DNA of 64,000 nt from NCBI GenBank assembly GCA_002189035.1, contig CM007990.1:3906001-3970000 (forward strand). Reading direction: 5' to 3'. The notes beneath the pieces were generated by a model that searched no databases, was not told where the DNA came from, and saw only the letters and a program-made list of their open reading frames with translations. The number at the start of each line of letters is the position of its first letter. Within the stretch, counting starts at the first letter, position 1. A program made the translations under genes and the position numbers. The DNA comes from Utricularia gibba (lineage: Eukaryota > Streptophyta > Magnoliopsida > Lamiales > Lentibulariaceae). This document shows, one piece after another, positions 9,425-23,415 of this stretch.

Positions 9425-12400
9425 CTTGCTGTCCTCCACGGCATGAGAACTGCGATGTATCAACAGTTTTCCAAAACAGTAATGTTCCTACTCCACCACA
9501 GAAATGCCCATTTGTGTAGTCCTCCTTTCAGATTGCATCTTTGAGGTTTTCATTATTTATTAAACAAGAAGAGATTCATCACCAACCATGAAAACCATAA
9601 GTGCCATTTCAATTGCTGCTGTACGCTGATGTTCAATTACTTGGTGAGGTTTGATACATCTAAAACAGAATGCATCATGAGAAATGAAAGAACGATTGCT
9701 TGTGTAGTAGAATCAACTGGGGATAAAAAGGGTAGCTCACAGCAGAGAACTCAATGTGGGTGCTCCCCTGGAATTTTACTTTGATCAAGAGCAGGCCTCC
9801 TGGTGGCTGATCGTCTTCTCTGGAATAAACTTGGGTTTTGGAGGCGCACCGGGTGCTTTGTCCTGGAAGCATCGCATCTCAGATCCTACTGTTTCTGATA
9901 CCCTTCCTCCGTATAATTCGTATGCCGATGATACATAATGTTGCTTCAGATTCCTGCCTTTATGCTGTTTATCATTTCCAAGTAGCTCCAAAGATAGCCA
10001 CAACCCTGGTCTCCCATCTCTGCTCCTTTCTTTTGGCACTTCCCTTCAAGCTTGGTGAACAATCGGTAAGTGCCTGCCACTCAGGAGAACCTTCACGGAT
10101 GCGAGCCAGGGAGGGGTGTTTTGGCCTACTCACTATCCGGAGTGGAGCTACACAAGAAACTTGAAACTTCTACCCAAAAAAGCTACACAGGTCTTGAAGC
10201 TTTCTGATACCAATCTCGTACAGGCGTCGAAGCTTCTTGCACTTTAGAAAAAGGTGAATGAGAATTCCGTATCATCTAATGAAGAAGAGAACTGCTTATG
10301 TTTAATAATTCATAAAACCCGAATATGTAATTTCATGTAAAAAAAATTTTTGTTTCTATTAAAATATTGTAAAATTAGTTTTGTTGTTACTAAATGTGAA
10401 TGATTTTCACTTTAAAATATTTACGACCTAAAAAGAGCCTCTATCAAGACGAAGCAAAGGCAAGAGTGGCAAATCATTGTTTTCTAGAACCTTCTACCAT
10501 GCCTTGAAAAGGGAATCGCTATTTTGTACAATTTTAATATTATAATACAAGTCTTCTTGTATATAGTGTGATGAAAAACTTTTCAAAATTTTTTTCAAAC
10601 CCACCAAGCTAGCTTCCATTAAAAATATCATATAATGTTACTTGTTTTTTCTCTCCAATTTTTCAAAAATTGGTAATACAGATTTTTAATCTTGTTGTTT
10701 ACAAATCCTAAACATAAGGTAAAGTAAAATTGTTTCTAGATTTTTCTTGTTTTTATTATGCAAATTCTGACCAAGAATGGAATGCAATGCATTTCTATAT
10801 ATTTTACGTATGTTTTTATGGAAAATCTACCCATGTAGTAATCACATGTCAATTCGTTGATTTACCTCTACCAAAGAAAATTGCTCTTTTTTCGAACAAA
10901 TAATTATTTTTTTCTAAAGTAAAAATGATTTAAAAGATTTTCCAAAACGTTGATTCGTTTTCATAAATCCATTCTTTTCTATTTTAACCTTTTATTTGAT
11001 GGTATAATGTATTCGATGTGAATGGATTATTAATTTATTGAATGTTCTAGAAAACTGTATAAATTAAATCTCATTTTCAATTATATAATTGAACATATCT
11101 AATTATTTTATTTTTAAAAATAATATATATATACTGATAGAAAATATTGATAAAAATCTATTTAAAATCACAAATCTGATGACAATGTACATTAACGTAC
11201 ATTTTAGTGTTTATTATTGGTGAATAAAATAAAATTAGGTTTACAACAGGAGTATGATATGATATCTTTTGGAGCGTGGTGTTTCACTCGGCACCAAATC
11301 AACATTATAATATCTTTTCCTTTTCTGGAGTGTGACGTGGAGGCACGCCGAATCGTCACGTCACCGCATCCCGAAAGAGGAAGCAATGCGGTAATTAAGG
11401 AGTATGTCACGCCCCCCACTCCCTAATCACCATTCAAGTATTTAAGGCCTGATTTAATATTTACTAGAATTTGGATTATTAAATAAAACCCTACTTATGA
11501 TTTTAGGATACAAAAATATTGTCTAGTAAATGAGTTTGGTTTATAAAAATAATACCTTTCATTGGTTAAAAGATTATTTTGGTGTATAAGTTATTATTTC
11601 TAAATCCATCATGAATAAATAAATATACAAAAAAATTTTCATTTTTATTTTTACAAAAAAAAAAAGAATAAAAGTGGAGATCGAATTATTTGATTCGAAA
11701 ACCAAATGCACGTTTTTTTGTTATTAAACACATGATTAATACCAAAGCAGCCAGATAGGTTTGTGAATAATGAATCACATTTGCATGTTGGATAAATGTT
11801 CGAAGACTTAGAAATTTGCATGGAGTTTCAGCAAAATTTAGAACAAGTAAATAAAGTTTTAGAATAAAATTTGTGATATTTGAATGAAATAGTTAATGGA
11901 GGGAGGGGGGTGGTCCAAACATCATTATCTTCAAATGAAGGTTGGATCGGGTATTTATGGTGGGATTAATGAAATAGTTGTAAAAATTGGACCGTTGGAC
12001 GGTCCGAGAAAATCCAAAACTCGGTTTTCCTACTAAAACCCTTTCACTACAATAAATAAACCCATCTAATTAAATTCCCACACTCTCTGCTTCTTCAATA
12101 AAAACTCGTGTAAAATGCAATCTCCCTTCACAATAAAACAAAATAAAATATTATTTGATTAATAAAATATAATTATCAATATATTCATATTTGTAGATAT
12201 ATCCAACCTGACCTATCATCTAATGTTAGATCTCCAGGATTTATAATAATGAGATAGAGAGTATTAAATAATATTTCTGCACCATGAAACACATTTCGTG
12301 TGTATGGAGCCACGTACATTTATGTGAGAAATTTGACAATTCTTAATATATTTTTTTAACATAATGTGTGTAAGAGATCCTTTATAATTCCTACCTATTT

Positions 12401-14279
12401 TGTTTTTTAAATTAAAAAAATATCCCCCCAACTAGAACTGTTGTAATGAAGGAACAAGGCTTATTTTGAATTGTATTTGATTTAACTAATATCGTTTATA
12501 TTCATTTAAATAGTATAAATGAATAAACATGAGCAAAATTTATGTTTGATTTTATTCTATTGTGGTTTTAGTGTTTCCGTAATGTTACATCAAAGTTTGA
12601 TATTTTAAGTTGATGGAAAATGAATAATGTAAAATATCCAATTTTAATTAATGTTGCAATACATATTTTAGTTACAATTATGATATTTATGACTTCAAAA
12701 ACTAATTTATTGATTAACTTATAGATAATTTTCCATTATCTTTGATGATCAACACGTGTGTGATGATCTTTTATAATGGTGATTGGATCAAATTATTTCA
12801 TAAAATAAAGAGCAAATAATCTTTAATTTTTTTATAATATTTTATAAATTCTATAATTAATATATGTATATGTAATTATTCAATTTGAAACTAATTATAT
12901 TTTTATTGAAGCTAAGTTGGACTTCAACACGAACAATAGAGCTATACTAATAATACAATAAATATTGGAACGAATGAAAAACGACAATAAAAAGAAAACT
13001 TGTACTTCACTTTCAAAATAGATATGTGACTATTTTTGTTTGGTATTTATTTCATTACAAACATATTTTTTTATGTTTAAGTTTAGTTTATCTATTTTTA
13101 ATTATTTTAAATTTGAAAATATGAGATATTAAACACTTATTTTTTTATTCAATTAATTTAAATAAGTAAATCTCACATTTGATAATTTTAATTTGGTATA
13201 AACGTAAACAATGTATGGGTTGCGCTGCATTTATAGAGTTTCCTTGTTGGGACTAAACACGACGTTAACGCTTCGTGGGTATTGGGATCCATGTTGCATG
13301 AGTTAGTTTTTTTCTTTCTAAAAACATCGAGACCGGTCACATTATTTTATTACTCTCTTCGTATGATGTTACACTCTGGAAAGGGTATGGACCAGGTGCC
13401 ATGCTTAATGCTTCTGCTTCTTACAATCGCCAGGGACCAACCAGCAACTCCTCCCTATTTCTCTCTTCTTCTTCTTCTTCTTCTTCTTCTTCTTTTTTCA
13501 TTCTTTTTGTTCTGGGAGTTTATGAAGCTGGTGCATTACAACAATGCACGCGTTTATCAGGAGAATGGATCCCAAAATCCAGTGCAGAATCGTGGAGTTG
13601 GGAAAAAAAAGTTGAAGGAAAATATGTTTCTACGTACGTAACAACACATATGTGAGTGGAGTGGGGCAGGAGACCACCCACGTGTGAGTGCCTCGCCATA
13701 TGCAAACGAAACATACTTCACACACTTATTTATTGTCTTTCTGTCATTAGCCCTTGTCACATCCCAAGGATAACTAGATGAGTAAAGTTATGATCATGCG
13801 CGCCAGATTTTACCGCTACTAGAAAGACGTGCTGCGTCTCAGATTAAAGAGTAAATGTTGGTGCTTATGACTTGGAGATTCTCATTTGTGCTACGCCTCA
13901 TAACATTCCCATGAATCTTGCTGTTTAGCAGAAGCATATGCTGCAGGCCAGGCTAGTGCTGGTCTAGGCATCTCCAACCACCAGCTTAACTGATAAGTGA
14001 TAACCAACCATCTGCACTGCACTGCTCTGCCTTCAGTTGTCTTCGCTTCTGGGCTTCAGTTTTACTGTAGAAAACTGCCATCAAGTAATCTTGTGTTTAA
14101 TCTCACCTGGCTTCAGAAGGGGGGATGCGTCATACATCAACCAACTTAGTCAAATTGGTATGCTGTTACTTTTTCCCTAGAAAAAAAAAGAAAGAGGATG
14201 GGGGGGTGAAGAATCTCAGCTGTTGAGAGACGTCTATAAGTATCATCTACCCCACTTGTGTTTTTCAGCATTCATTCTC
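9425..14279. other. Long intergenic region without a recognised gene
   Basis: 9425-9650 is probably the expansin 3' UTR. 9660-10240 has near-genic composition and short open frames on both strands (for example minus 10039-9785, 84 codons), but no known domain and no coherent splice structure. 10250-13250 is strongly AT-rich with nothing recognisable. 13250-14279 is higher in GC and probably holds the promoter and 5' UTR of the next gene, including a CTT microsatellite. Confidence 0.55.
13465..13494. repeat. (CTT)10 microsatellite
   Basis: Ten uninterrupted CTT units. CTT/GAA repeats are common in plant 5' UTRs and promoters; this one lies about 0.8 kb before the BYPASS1-like start codon. Short ORFs that read through it as poly-Leu or poly-Ser are artefacts. 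Confidence 0.95.
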
Positions 14280-15300
14280 ATGATGAATCACACCTCTTCT
14301 TACTCTCCCGTCAATGGTTTCTACAGTTTTCTCACGCACCAACTTGAAAATCTTCATCATCTTTACCACTCAGAAGGCCTCATCTCCATCAAGTTCCTTC
14401 AGAGAGTTGTCATGTCTCTTCGAGCTTTTCACTCCCAACTGGTACTCTTGGCGAGGAGCCTGCGTTTGCCTGCAGGGGAGAAGTGGCTCGACGCCTACAT
14501 GGACGAAACCGATAGGCTCTGGGAAACTTGTTTGGATCTTAGGAGAGGGATATCTTCATTGGAAAGGTTCTGTCTTTCAGCGGAAAATGTGGTTTCTGTA
14601 GTGAATCATCACACCCATTTGAATGCTCAGATTTCCCGCCAGGTTAGTGATTGTTGAAATGCCGAAGAAGGTGCTCATGGGGTTTCATTTTTCTTACTGT
14701 TGATTGTGTTTGTAGATTGCTCGAGAAATCGATCGTTGCCAAAGGGAGTTGGGCTTGATGGGGGACAACAGAATTAGAGCAGAAGAGAGAGTGCAGACTC
14801 TGTTTCTTGTTCCATTTGATCATGGTTTTGTAGCGGGGATCAATTTCTACAAGTGTGTTGAATTCAGGGCAGCTTTGTATGCAATGAGGACTATTGATAC
14901 CTTGCTTTTGGAGATTCTGCTTTGTGGGTTTGTGTATACTTGGCCTGAAACGAGTTTGCGGAACTGGAGAAAAACAGGGGATGACAATTCATCTCCAATG
15001 GTGGCTGCTGCTTCACTGCATTACAGTGTGTCTTCTGAGATAAGGCAAGGCAGAGATGGGATCCTGGTGCAGGAAGTTCAGAAGGCAATTTCCATCATGG
15101 AGGAACTCAGAGCAGCTGTTGATTCTCGAAGAGACAACGAACGACGGAGCGAAATCGCATCGAAGAAAGGCGAAAGCCTGAAGATCTGTTTAGGGAATCT
15201 GCAAGATGGGGTTACCGATGTATTTGGCCAAATTGACGATTTCTTTGATGAAATAGTGGAAGGTAGGAAGAAGCTCATGGATTTGTGCTCTCAAAGGTAG
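14280..15300 (+). CDS. BYPASS1-like (UPF0496/DUF793-type) protein
   Basis: Plant-specific helical protein of about 315 residues in two exons, 14280-14642 and 14716-15300, joined in phase by a GT-AG intron. Resemblance to BPS1 is seen in the N-terminal LENLHHLYHSEGLISIKFL, in the SLRAFHSQLVLLARSLRLPAGEKWLDAYMDETDRLWETCLDL region and in the overall length. In Arabidopsis, BPS1 restrains a root-derived mobile signal that arrests shoots; the biochemical role is unknown. A second helical half (residues about 230-310) includes a charged stretch SRRDNERRSEIASKKGES and ends with DDFFDEIVEGRKKLMDL. Two adjacent ATGs (14280, 14283) fit the start; an upstream in-frame ATG at 14223 is less likely. Which member of the family it is cannot be told. 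Confidence 0.82.
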
Positions 15301-18300
15301 AAAGATTTGTCTTTTCTGCTCGTACACTTTTTGTGCTCTCAGACAAGCTAAAGAAATGAGAACAAAAACTTCTTTTTGTCAAGATAGAATATGATTCTTG
15401 CTCCACGGTGTTGCTGCTGAAAAGAAGCAAAAGTAAAAGATGGTTTTTTTTTTCCCTTCTTTCTTCTGCACACTCAAAAACAGGGAACTTCATTTCTTCT
15501 CAGTTGTATGATTTCTTCCAAAGTAATTGCGACTAACACACCATATCGATTAACCCGATACACGAGCCTTGTGCATCTTTAGTTCCTTGGTGTTCATTGT
15601 TGAAAAACAACTTCACTTCCTGAGGACAGTAATCAGAAAAGAAAGTGCAAACATGCTTCACTAATTCAGGTAACTTGAAGCCGCAAAAAGATGAGATTCT
15701 AGTCGGTTTTCTCTGGAGTTGATATGACGATTCTCATTCCTCCAGATCAGTTGTTCCAATCAAGAGATTCTAATGCGTTTCCCAAGATCCGTACACCCAG
15801 AGGATACTGTTTTCTGGTACCGTTTGACAGCCATGATAAAATAACTTTCATACGACTGATAGCTCTTAGGCAAAAAAGTTTCTCATCATGTTTAAGGTTA
15901 GCTCTGATGGGTTCGAACGATTGTGCATAAAGTTGTTGTTTTACGAGACGAGCGTTGTAAACAAACAGGGTTTTTCATGGGAAAAGCAAGGAAGAAAGGA
16001 GGGATAGCATGAAATATTTCCAGTAAGATTCTTCAGAAGTAGTGATAGTAAAAGAGCTAATGATTCCATCAATGAAATACTACAGAGGTGGGAAGGGTGG
16101 AAGATGACAAATATTGGAATAACAACAAAGTTTGGAAAGACAGAAAAAAGGAGAAAGAACATTAAACGCAGAGAGCAAGGTGCGTTTGTCCCCCTGGTTG
16201 TAAGCATCTCAAGGACGTGGCTAACAATTCGCATCCTTTCCCTTTTTCTTCTGTGCCAACCTTAATCAAGCAGTAAGGTGCAAAGCATGGATTCCTGTTG
16301 AAATAATTCAAAGGCTAGAGATGAGAGTGTGGCTAAGTTGCAATAAGGAGAGCTTATTGGTCTGGCCTATGTTCATCAATGGTTAAACCAACGCGTGCAG
16401 TAGGAGCTTTAAGGAGAGGATTACCACGATCCCTCTCTATTTAAGCGCTGGTTCCATCAGCCGAGCTCCTCCCCGCCAAACATGGGTAGGCTGGAATGAT
16501 TGTGGGGCTATCTGGTAGGATTGTTCCTACCTACTTTCGAACAGCAATTATGATCACAAGACTTGCGCACGCTTTAGCCATGTTATCTTTGTTTATTATC
16601 ATCACTTTCCAGATTGTCTTTTTCTGTTTTCGAGGATTCACTCTTGTTGGTTTGCTTTGCGATAGACGACTTACTCTGGTTGGTATCACCCTGGGCTGCA
16701 AGGAGCTTCAGACCAGTGCTTCTGAACTTCTTTGGCAACCGGTTAACATGATCACTTCCAAATGCGTTTCCCTTTTTTGCCCATCTCAGCCTATTGGGTA
16801 TTGAGTGGTTTTGGAAGTTCGTGGAGCACCTGCCCACCTCCTCCTCAGCAACAGCTTGCCTTTACTCTACCTTTTCCACTGGTTGCCACTCTGTAATATT
16901 TTCGAAGATTCGAATTCTTGGTTTCAAAGCTTTCTAACAACTGTCGAATTATTCACGCCAAAGCTTAACTCATTCCCTCCAACATATGTAACGATTGTTA
17001 TTTTCTTGTATGATATTATATATTTCAAATATTTAATTTTCATGATTTTATGTTTTTATTTTCTAAAAAAAATTTCATATGAAATTAGAAAAGATCCATT
17101 CACCTTATTCATAATCGATATAAAATTCATCTAAAATACTTTTATTCTTTTTTGAGTCAAACCATTTCATTATCTCTTGAAAACTCAATGTACTAGTTGA
17201 GGTTTATCCAACCATTTATTATAGCCTCGGATTTGGTTCTTATACCAAATTTAAGGGTGTGATCCAAAGAAGTATGGAAGAATATTAGATAAACCTCACA
17301 TTGGTTATTGATAAAATAGATGTAGAGTTTATATATAATGCTTGTATCTAATCTTATAAGAGTTATTTTTTAAAAAAATGATAAATGTAAAATCATGATA
17401 ACTAGATAATCTAAATGGAAAATATCATATAATAATAGTATTACAGCTTAAGCTTGAATTTAATGCACAGAGAGTTGGCAGATTTGAAAATGGACTAAAG
17501 GAGAAAGAGAGAGTTGTAAAGACTGATCTACTGGCCCGGCCCAACCACCAATCACGCCCCATGTTTCTTTCTGTTCACGAACTCCGTAGTCCAGCAAATT
17601 TCAGGCCTGATGAATCTTCCATTTAGAACAGTTAGTAGTTACATTCCAGATGTCGAAGCTATGAATCAGCAGACTAAGGAAAAGAGACGAGATTCTTGTT
17701 TACTGTTCTTTGTCATATCAATCCCCAAGCATCTGTTTTTATGCATCACTACCCATGTGCTGGTGTTAATTTGTATGCATCACAAGCAAGTTGATTGTGT
17801 GTTGCGGATCTTGAAAAGAAGCATGTGGTTTAGTTTGAGATGGAATAGCAAGTGAGCAGAGTCGGGCAGAAAAAGGTGAAGAACGCGAGTCAGCCGCAGG
17901 CTAAAAATGTAAAGGCTGCTTTTTTCTTCTTTGTCACTCAGTACTCGGCTCGTGATCCGTGAGCAGAAATTGCATTAAAATAAAGTCACAGAATTCCATG
18001 GAAACACACAGATCTACTTCCATGGTTGATGTGGGAGCTGAAACCCCAGATCTTGACATGCAATGTAAGTGGATCCCCAGAACAGAAGCAGCAACCGGAA
18101 ATGACCATCTCTGGAAACACACTATACCTGCATAGAGGCGTAGTATGGATTCAGGATCTAATAGAACGCCCCCTCAAATGTCAGATCAAACCAATGAACA
18201 CATGGATGAAGAGCTTTTGAGAGGAATGAAGCCTGGTCCGAAGCCCTTCTCGTTCTCTGCATATGCAACAGAGAACAAAGTGCGCGTCGAGCCAGTCAAC

Positions 18301-18363
18301 ATCCCCCGCAACCGCTCCTTATCGAATCGACTGCACTTCTTCTTGAACCCGAGGCAAGAAGAA

Positions 18364-18396
18364 AGGAGGAGGAGGAGGAGGAGGAGGAGGAGGAGG
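18364..18396. repeat. (AGG)11 microsatellite
   Basis: Eleven uninterrupted AGG units, which create poly-Arg or poly-Leu runs in short spurious frames on the two strands. Confidence 0.95.
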
Positions 18397-19797
18397 AATG
18401 GGGAGATGCTCATCCACAAACCCTAACTCGTGGATACCTTTTTTTTAATTTTTTTTTAATGAGAGGGGACACTGAGAAACCAGTCAAATAGGAGGTATAA
18501 ATGCAGAATTCAATAAAATAGTGCATTTGTGTGAGCGACTTTACCCACTCTCTCTTCAAGTGGATAAATTTTTTAGATCTAGATGAGAGCACAAATACAA
18601 AATTATGCACAAGAAACATAAGCAGGATCAGGACTTAACGTTAACAATCGTCATGATTCATACTTTTATTATATGATATTATCTGTTTTGAATATGTTAA
18701 AAAAGATGAAGACTCTCAACTTATTTAATTTACTTTTTTAAAAATATAGATTCCCAACTTATATTTTGTCAAAAATGCATAGACTGACTCATTCTTTTAG
18801 ACTTGGTTAGGGTTTGTATATACAAATTGGTTTAGGGTTTTTTTTTATCACCATTGATTTAATATTACCAATCTATCTTTTTTTATTACATGTTTGAGGG
18901 GGTTTTTTTTTTGGAAGCTTAACCATATAATATATAAATAAAATTGAGATATATTTTTAAAACAATTTTTAATTATAAAAAATGTTACATAAATAGTTTT
19001 GTCATTAAATACAAATTGTTCTTGTTTTAAAAAAAATATTTATTTTATTAGAAATGATTCTTGAAAAATGTTTCCAAAAGAGAAGAACGAAACCCATCCA
19101 AACCTAAATTCAGAGGGAAAAAACTGGGGAAATGGAAGGACCACGGGTGAATTTAATGGCGAGCATCATCGAGCTCAGACGCTGCGGGCTGGCTTGAAAT
19201 TGATCGATTTTGACAGAGGAAAAAGAAGGGCAGCTTGAGTGAGTCATTGTTGCCACCGGCGGGGTGACGGGCCGCCGCCGTCAAATATATTGTTTTCTAG
19301 TGATGACTCCGGTGAACTCAACCTCAGCACACACTGATTTGGATGAATCTTGAGCACACACGCAGTCGGGCAACTGACAACTCCTTTGCCCTCTTCGTGA
19401 TCTAGTAATTACTTTGGAAAACGGTGTAGATCCATTCTGGGTATGCTTATAATTTTTAAATGAATCATTTTTTATTCTCAAGAATCTTCATTTATGTTTT
19501 ATTTCTTGATTTCAGATTCTTCATTAAGATTTGGAATTCATTCCAGTGAAATCAGCAGCAGCAGACGCGCTCCACGCGCGACTGGGGAAGGTGGGGGGTC
19601 GCGGCAGCAATTAAGTTCGCACCAGGGGCGGAAGCGAAATTGGTACACGCGCCGACAGCGGGATGTGGGCCCCCTCTGTCTGAGTCGTCGGTCGACGAGC
19701 CCAGTGGTCCCCACGACTCAAATCATGCGTTAATGATATGGCTCTGCCACACTCCGACAGTTGAAGCGATCGGAATGGGAATACGGACAATTTGTGT

Positions 19798-19887
19798 TGG
19801 GCCCGTCACTTAGGCCCAGTAATTGAATCCAACAGAGATTTTACGAAGCCGCAACACGAGGCCTACTTACGTTTAGACAACGGCCCA
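19798..19887. promoter_or_regulatory. Three site II (TGGGCC/GGCCCA) motifs upstream of AKR2
   Basis: TGGGCC at 19798-19803 and GGCCCA at 19813-19818 and 19882-19887 lie 150-240 bases before the AKR2 start codon. Site II elements bind TCP factors and are frequent in promoters of housekeeping and growth-related plant genes. The clustering is seen; the function is inferred. Confidence 0.5.
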
Positions 19888-20039
19888 CTTGTGAACCCAC
19901 ATCTCCACAATCGCAAAGATTGAAATCTGACCATTCATTCGGTGCACGTATAAGATTGGGTTGGCCTCGGATATTCCCTTTGTGTCTTGACGTCGTTGAC
20001 ACATTCTATCTGCAAGGAAGGGATAGTGATTCAGCGAAC

Positions 20040-22254
20040 ATGTCTGAGGTACTGCTGCGTGTTTATTCTTCTGTTGTTGCTGAATTTATTCGGTACTTTT
20101 AATTGGTTCGTTTGCGTTCCTGGAGTTTTTGGACCAAGTTTGTGCTTGTCGTTTGACGATTCGTTTGTTTTCGGAATTATGATTTGAAGATTTATGGAGT
20201 CTTATGTGAGTTGAAGTTAACAAAATCGGGATTTTTTAGGATGCTGCTTTTATATTGATGTTTTTATTTCTACAGGCACAAAAGAGCCCTCCCGTCACTG
20301 AAGAAGGTGATTTTTCTTACAAAGAGTTCTTTTTTTTTTGAGGGAATTATGAGCAATGTGGGGTTGATTGGATTTATTGTTCTTTGTATGCGTTTGGTGG
20401 GATACAGAGGATTCTTTATATTTTTGTATTTTGACGCAATGTGGCATCTGTGTTGTTATCAATAATTATAGTATGTTTTAATTATGTAAAAAGCCTTATT
20501 TTGGTGCTCAGAAAAGAAGTCTGATGCGGATGGAAGTAAGACTTCTTCCTCTGCACCTGCAGCATCCACGCAGGCAGTGCCTAATAATCCGTTTGCTGGA
20601 ATGCCAAATCCATTTGATTTCTCAGCCATGCAAGGAGTGCTTAACGTGAGTACCTGTCTTCCCTAAGTGTTAGTTATTTATTCAGATATATTCTTACATG
20701 TTTGGGATGACATGGTAAGTAAAAATGTTGATGTTGTTGAACCTTTGATGTTCTGCTGGGTTTCGAAAATTTAGATATTGACTGGCATGCATTAAAATTT
20801 AAAAAGAGTGGAAGAGAACGTGATTTTCTTGTTCCACCCACAGGATCCGAGCATCAAAGAGTTAGCAGAACAGATTGCAAAGGATCCCGCTTTTAATCAG
20901 ATGGCTCAACAGCTACAAAGTACCTTTCAAGGGGCTTCAGTTGATGATGGCATTCCCAGCTTCGACTCACAACAATATTTTTCTACCATGCAACAAGTGA
21001 TGCAAAATCCACAATTCATGACTATGGCTGAGAAGCTTGGAAATGCGTTAATGCAGGTTTTGGTTCTTGAGGTTTATATATCCTTATATGTGTTGGTTAC
21101 ATTGATGGTTTATCATCATTTTGGTAGGATCCAGCCATGTCTGGCATGCTTGAGAGTTTGACAAATCCAGCAAATAGAAGCCAATATGAAGAGCGGATGG
21201 CACGTATCAAGGAAGATCCCTCTCTGAAGCCTATTTTGGAGGAGATTGAAAAAGGTGGCCCTGCTGCAATGATGAAGTAAGTGTAGCTTTCTCGCCCCCA
21301 CTCATTTTTCCGTTCTCTCAACTTTTCACACTTTTTTTGTGCTATTTTATTTATATTTAGGTATTGGAATGACGCAGAGGTTCTCCAGAAGTTGGGTGGC
21401 GCCATGGGGTTTGCTGCAGGAGCAGATGGTGCTACATCTGGTGACATTGCAGAAGACGAAACAGTGGAAGTCTGTGAGGAGGAATCTATAGTGCACCACA
21501 CTGCTAGCATTGGTGATGTGGAGGTAAATTGCCCTCACACTGTTGCGACTGTTTGCTTCATTTCTGCCTGCAACCCGCCCTCTGTAATTTCTGCTGGCAT
21601 GCTTTCCCTCGATGATTAAATTAGGGACTGAAGAAGGCTCTCTCTGATGGGGCTGATAAGGATGAAGAAGATGCTGAAGGGAGGACAGCTTTGCACTTTT
21701 CATGCGGATATGGTGAGGTAATTCCAAAAGTGATCTCAGCTGCATATGGTGTTTTGTTTTGCTTCTTCTTCACGAGCGTTTTCTACTGCATCCAGAGAAA
21801 GCTGCTAGCATTTTGTTCTTTTAAATATTACCCGTGGAATTTTATCGCAAAACCCAAGTTCTCAGAAAAGCTTAGGACGGCCGTCTCTACCTCCATCAAA
21901 AAGTGATTGTTTCATGTATTTCTTTCTATACCAGGTTAAGTGCGCCCAGATCCTGCTGGAGGCTGGAGCTAAGGTCGACGCCGTGGATAAGAACAAGAAC
22001 ACTCCCCTCCACTATGCTGCAGGCTATGGCCAGAAGGACTGCGTCGAACTTCTACTTAAAAACGGTGCTGCAGTGTAAGTAAAGCGCTCATTTCCAGTCA
22101 TCTGATATGGTTGGATACCTTCCCCTCCTGAGACATCGTGTTCCATTGATTCAGCACCCTCCAGAACCTGGATGGTAAGACGCCAATCGAGGTGGCGAAA
22201 CTGAACAGCCAGGATGAGGTGCTGAAGCTACTCGAGAAGGATGCGTTTCTTTAG
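20040..22254 (+). CDS. AKR2: Ankyrin-repeat chaperone AKR2 (chloroplast outer-envelope targeting)
   Basis: Cytosolic factor that binds outer-envelope proteins of chloroplasts as they leave the ribosome and delivers them to the organelle. Nine exons: 20040-20048, 20276-20306, 20512-20645, 20844-21056, 21128-21276, 21361-21523, 21625-21717, 21935-22074 and 22155-22254, all GT-AG and in phase, giving 343 residues (Arabidopsis AKR2A is 342). The N-terminus is a Ser/Ala/Pro-rich linker, followed by the conserved [20 protein letters not shown] block, the STI1-like [21 protein letters not shown] region, [19 protein letters not shown] and an acidic [15 protein letters not shown] stretch. The C-terminus carries the ankyrin repeats, including [20 protein letters not shown] and [21 protein letters not shown], and ends LLEKDAFL, as in the family. 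The first exon is only nine bases (Met-Ser-Glu). Confidence 0.95.
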
Positions 22255-22520
22255 AATCCATCCAAACAGGCTGCTCTGTTGTATCTTGCGGTGGTTGATC
22301 AGCCATGGTGATGTTGTGTGGATCATCTCAGGGTTCCAAGACAACATTTTTTCTTTTTTTTTTTGCACTGCGGGCTTATTTTGTTTGTTTTATTAAATAA
22401 AAATTGTGGCTGCGTTTTAAGTTGTAGACATCTGACTTGTTCAATGTCTTTTTGAAGTGTGTTTGATCTTATTGGTGTTCACCTTGTGAGATACCGGCAA
22501 TGTAAGATGATTAATACAGA

Positions 22521-23160
22521 GGGTGCGTTTGGTACCTGGTATATGAAAATATTTGATTAGTTGGTAAATTGAATACTATTTTTGTTATATATATTTTTTA
22601 ATAGTAAGATAATATCACATTTGGTAAATGATATGAAAAATAGTATAATATTTTAAATTTATATTTGAAATATTAGTTTTATGATATTTTGGTACACTAA
22701 CTTTCCTCTATAATATGATAGACTCTCGCTTATCTTTTACTATATTGTTTATTTTGAATATTAAATTCATGTTTTTAATTTTTTTCTTTTTTTAATAATT
22801 ATATACAAGATTAAAATAATCTCTCTATTTAAACACATTAATTAATCAATCAATGTGGTATATTCATGGATTTATTTAATACATGATCAGAAAATTTATT
22901 GTGTCTTATGTAATCTATTTTGTTGGGAGACAGAAAAAATTGCAGTTTACAGTAAATGGATCAAAAAACTTGAACTTACAAATCATGTCATAGGGTTTTA
23001 TATTACGATTTTACTCAAATATGCATAAACGTTAATTCAATTTTTTTCTTAAACAAATAAACAGATCCCTATAAAAAATTTTCAATTAAATCATATCTCA
23101 TAACATCTTCCAACTTCAATTAAATGGCATCATATTGTATAGCTTAAACCAAAGACACCC
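22521..23160. mobile_element. Possible MITE with GGGTGYSTTTGGT inverted ends
   Basis: The left end reads GGGTGCGTTTGGTACC and the right end, inverted, GGGTGTCTTTGGTTTA, with a 640-bp AT-rich non-coding core. The flanks (AGA on the left, AAA on the right) do not form a clean target duplication, so ends or class may differ. The ends resemble the GTTTGG-type termini of the Harbinger element at 39 kb. Confidence 0.4.
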
Positions 23161-23415
23161 AAAAGGTTTTTTTGTTGACTTTTGCTAATGATTATCAATC
23201 ATAAGGATGATGGTTGGTGATGCATTCAGATGCCATTATTGGGGCGTTGGCACTTGGCATCATCCCTGCGGCTGTTGAATTGAATTTGAAGTTCACGGGA
23301 GCCCGAATTCGAGGGTGTAAATTTCTTCAGTTCAGGGATTGTTTGAGTTTCCGGCGCGAATCTGATCTATCTACCGGAGGTACGATTTGGGATTTGACGG
23401 AATTTTCGATTAGGG

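Larger units (their letters stand above)
15301..20039. other. Long intergenic region
   Basis: No recognisable gene. Several stretches have near-genic composition (15300-16000, 16450-16900, 17460-18430, 19080-19740) with ORFs under 110 codons that match no family I know and lack a consistent exon structure. A plus-strand frame from 18145 (93 codons) ends in poly-Arg because it reads through a microsatellite. 16980-17450 and 18620-19070 are very AT-rich. 19540-19740 is a local GC-rich island that may belong to the AKR2 promoter. Confidence 0.5.

Noticed and set aside
9785-10039. 84-codon minus-strand frame (KAPGAPPKPKFIPEKT..) and overlapping plus-strand frames
   Set aside because: Composition is near genic, but overlapping frames on both strands are equally open and none is recognised.
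13282-13655. Open frames of 84-119 codons with poly-Ser or poly-Leu
   Set aside because: They read through the CTT microsatellite and lack any conserved domain; composition is explained by the repeat.
18145-18426. 93-codon frame ending in poly-Arg
   Set aside because: The tail is the AGG microsatellite; the front half has no known domain or splice context, so I do not call a gene.
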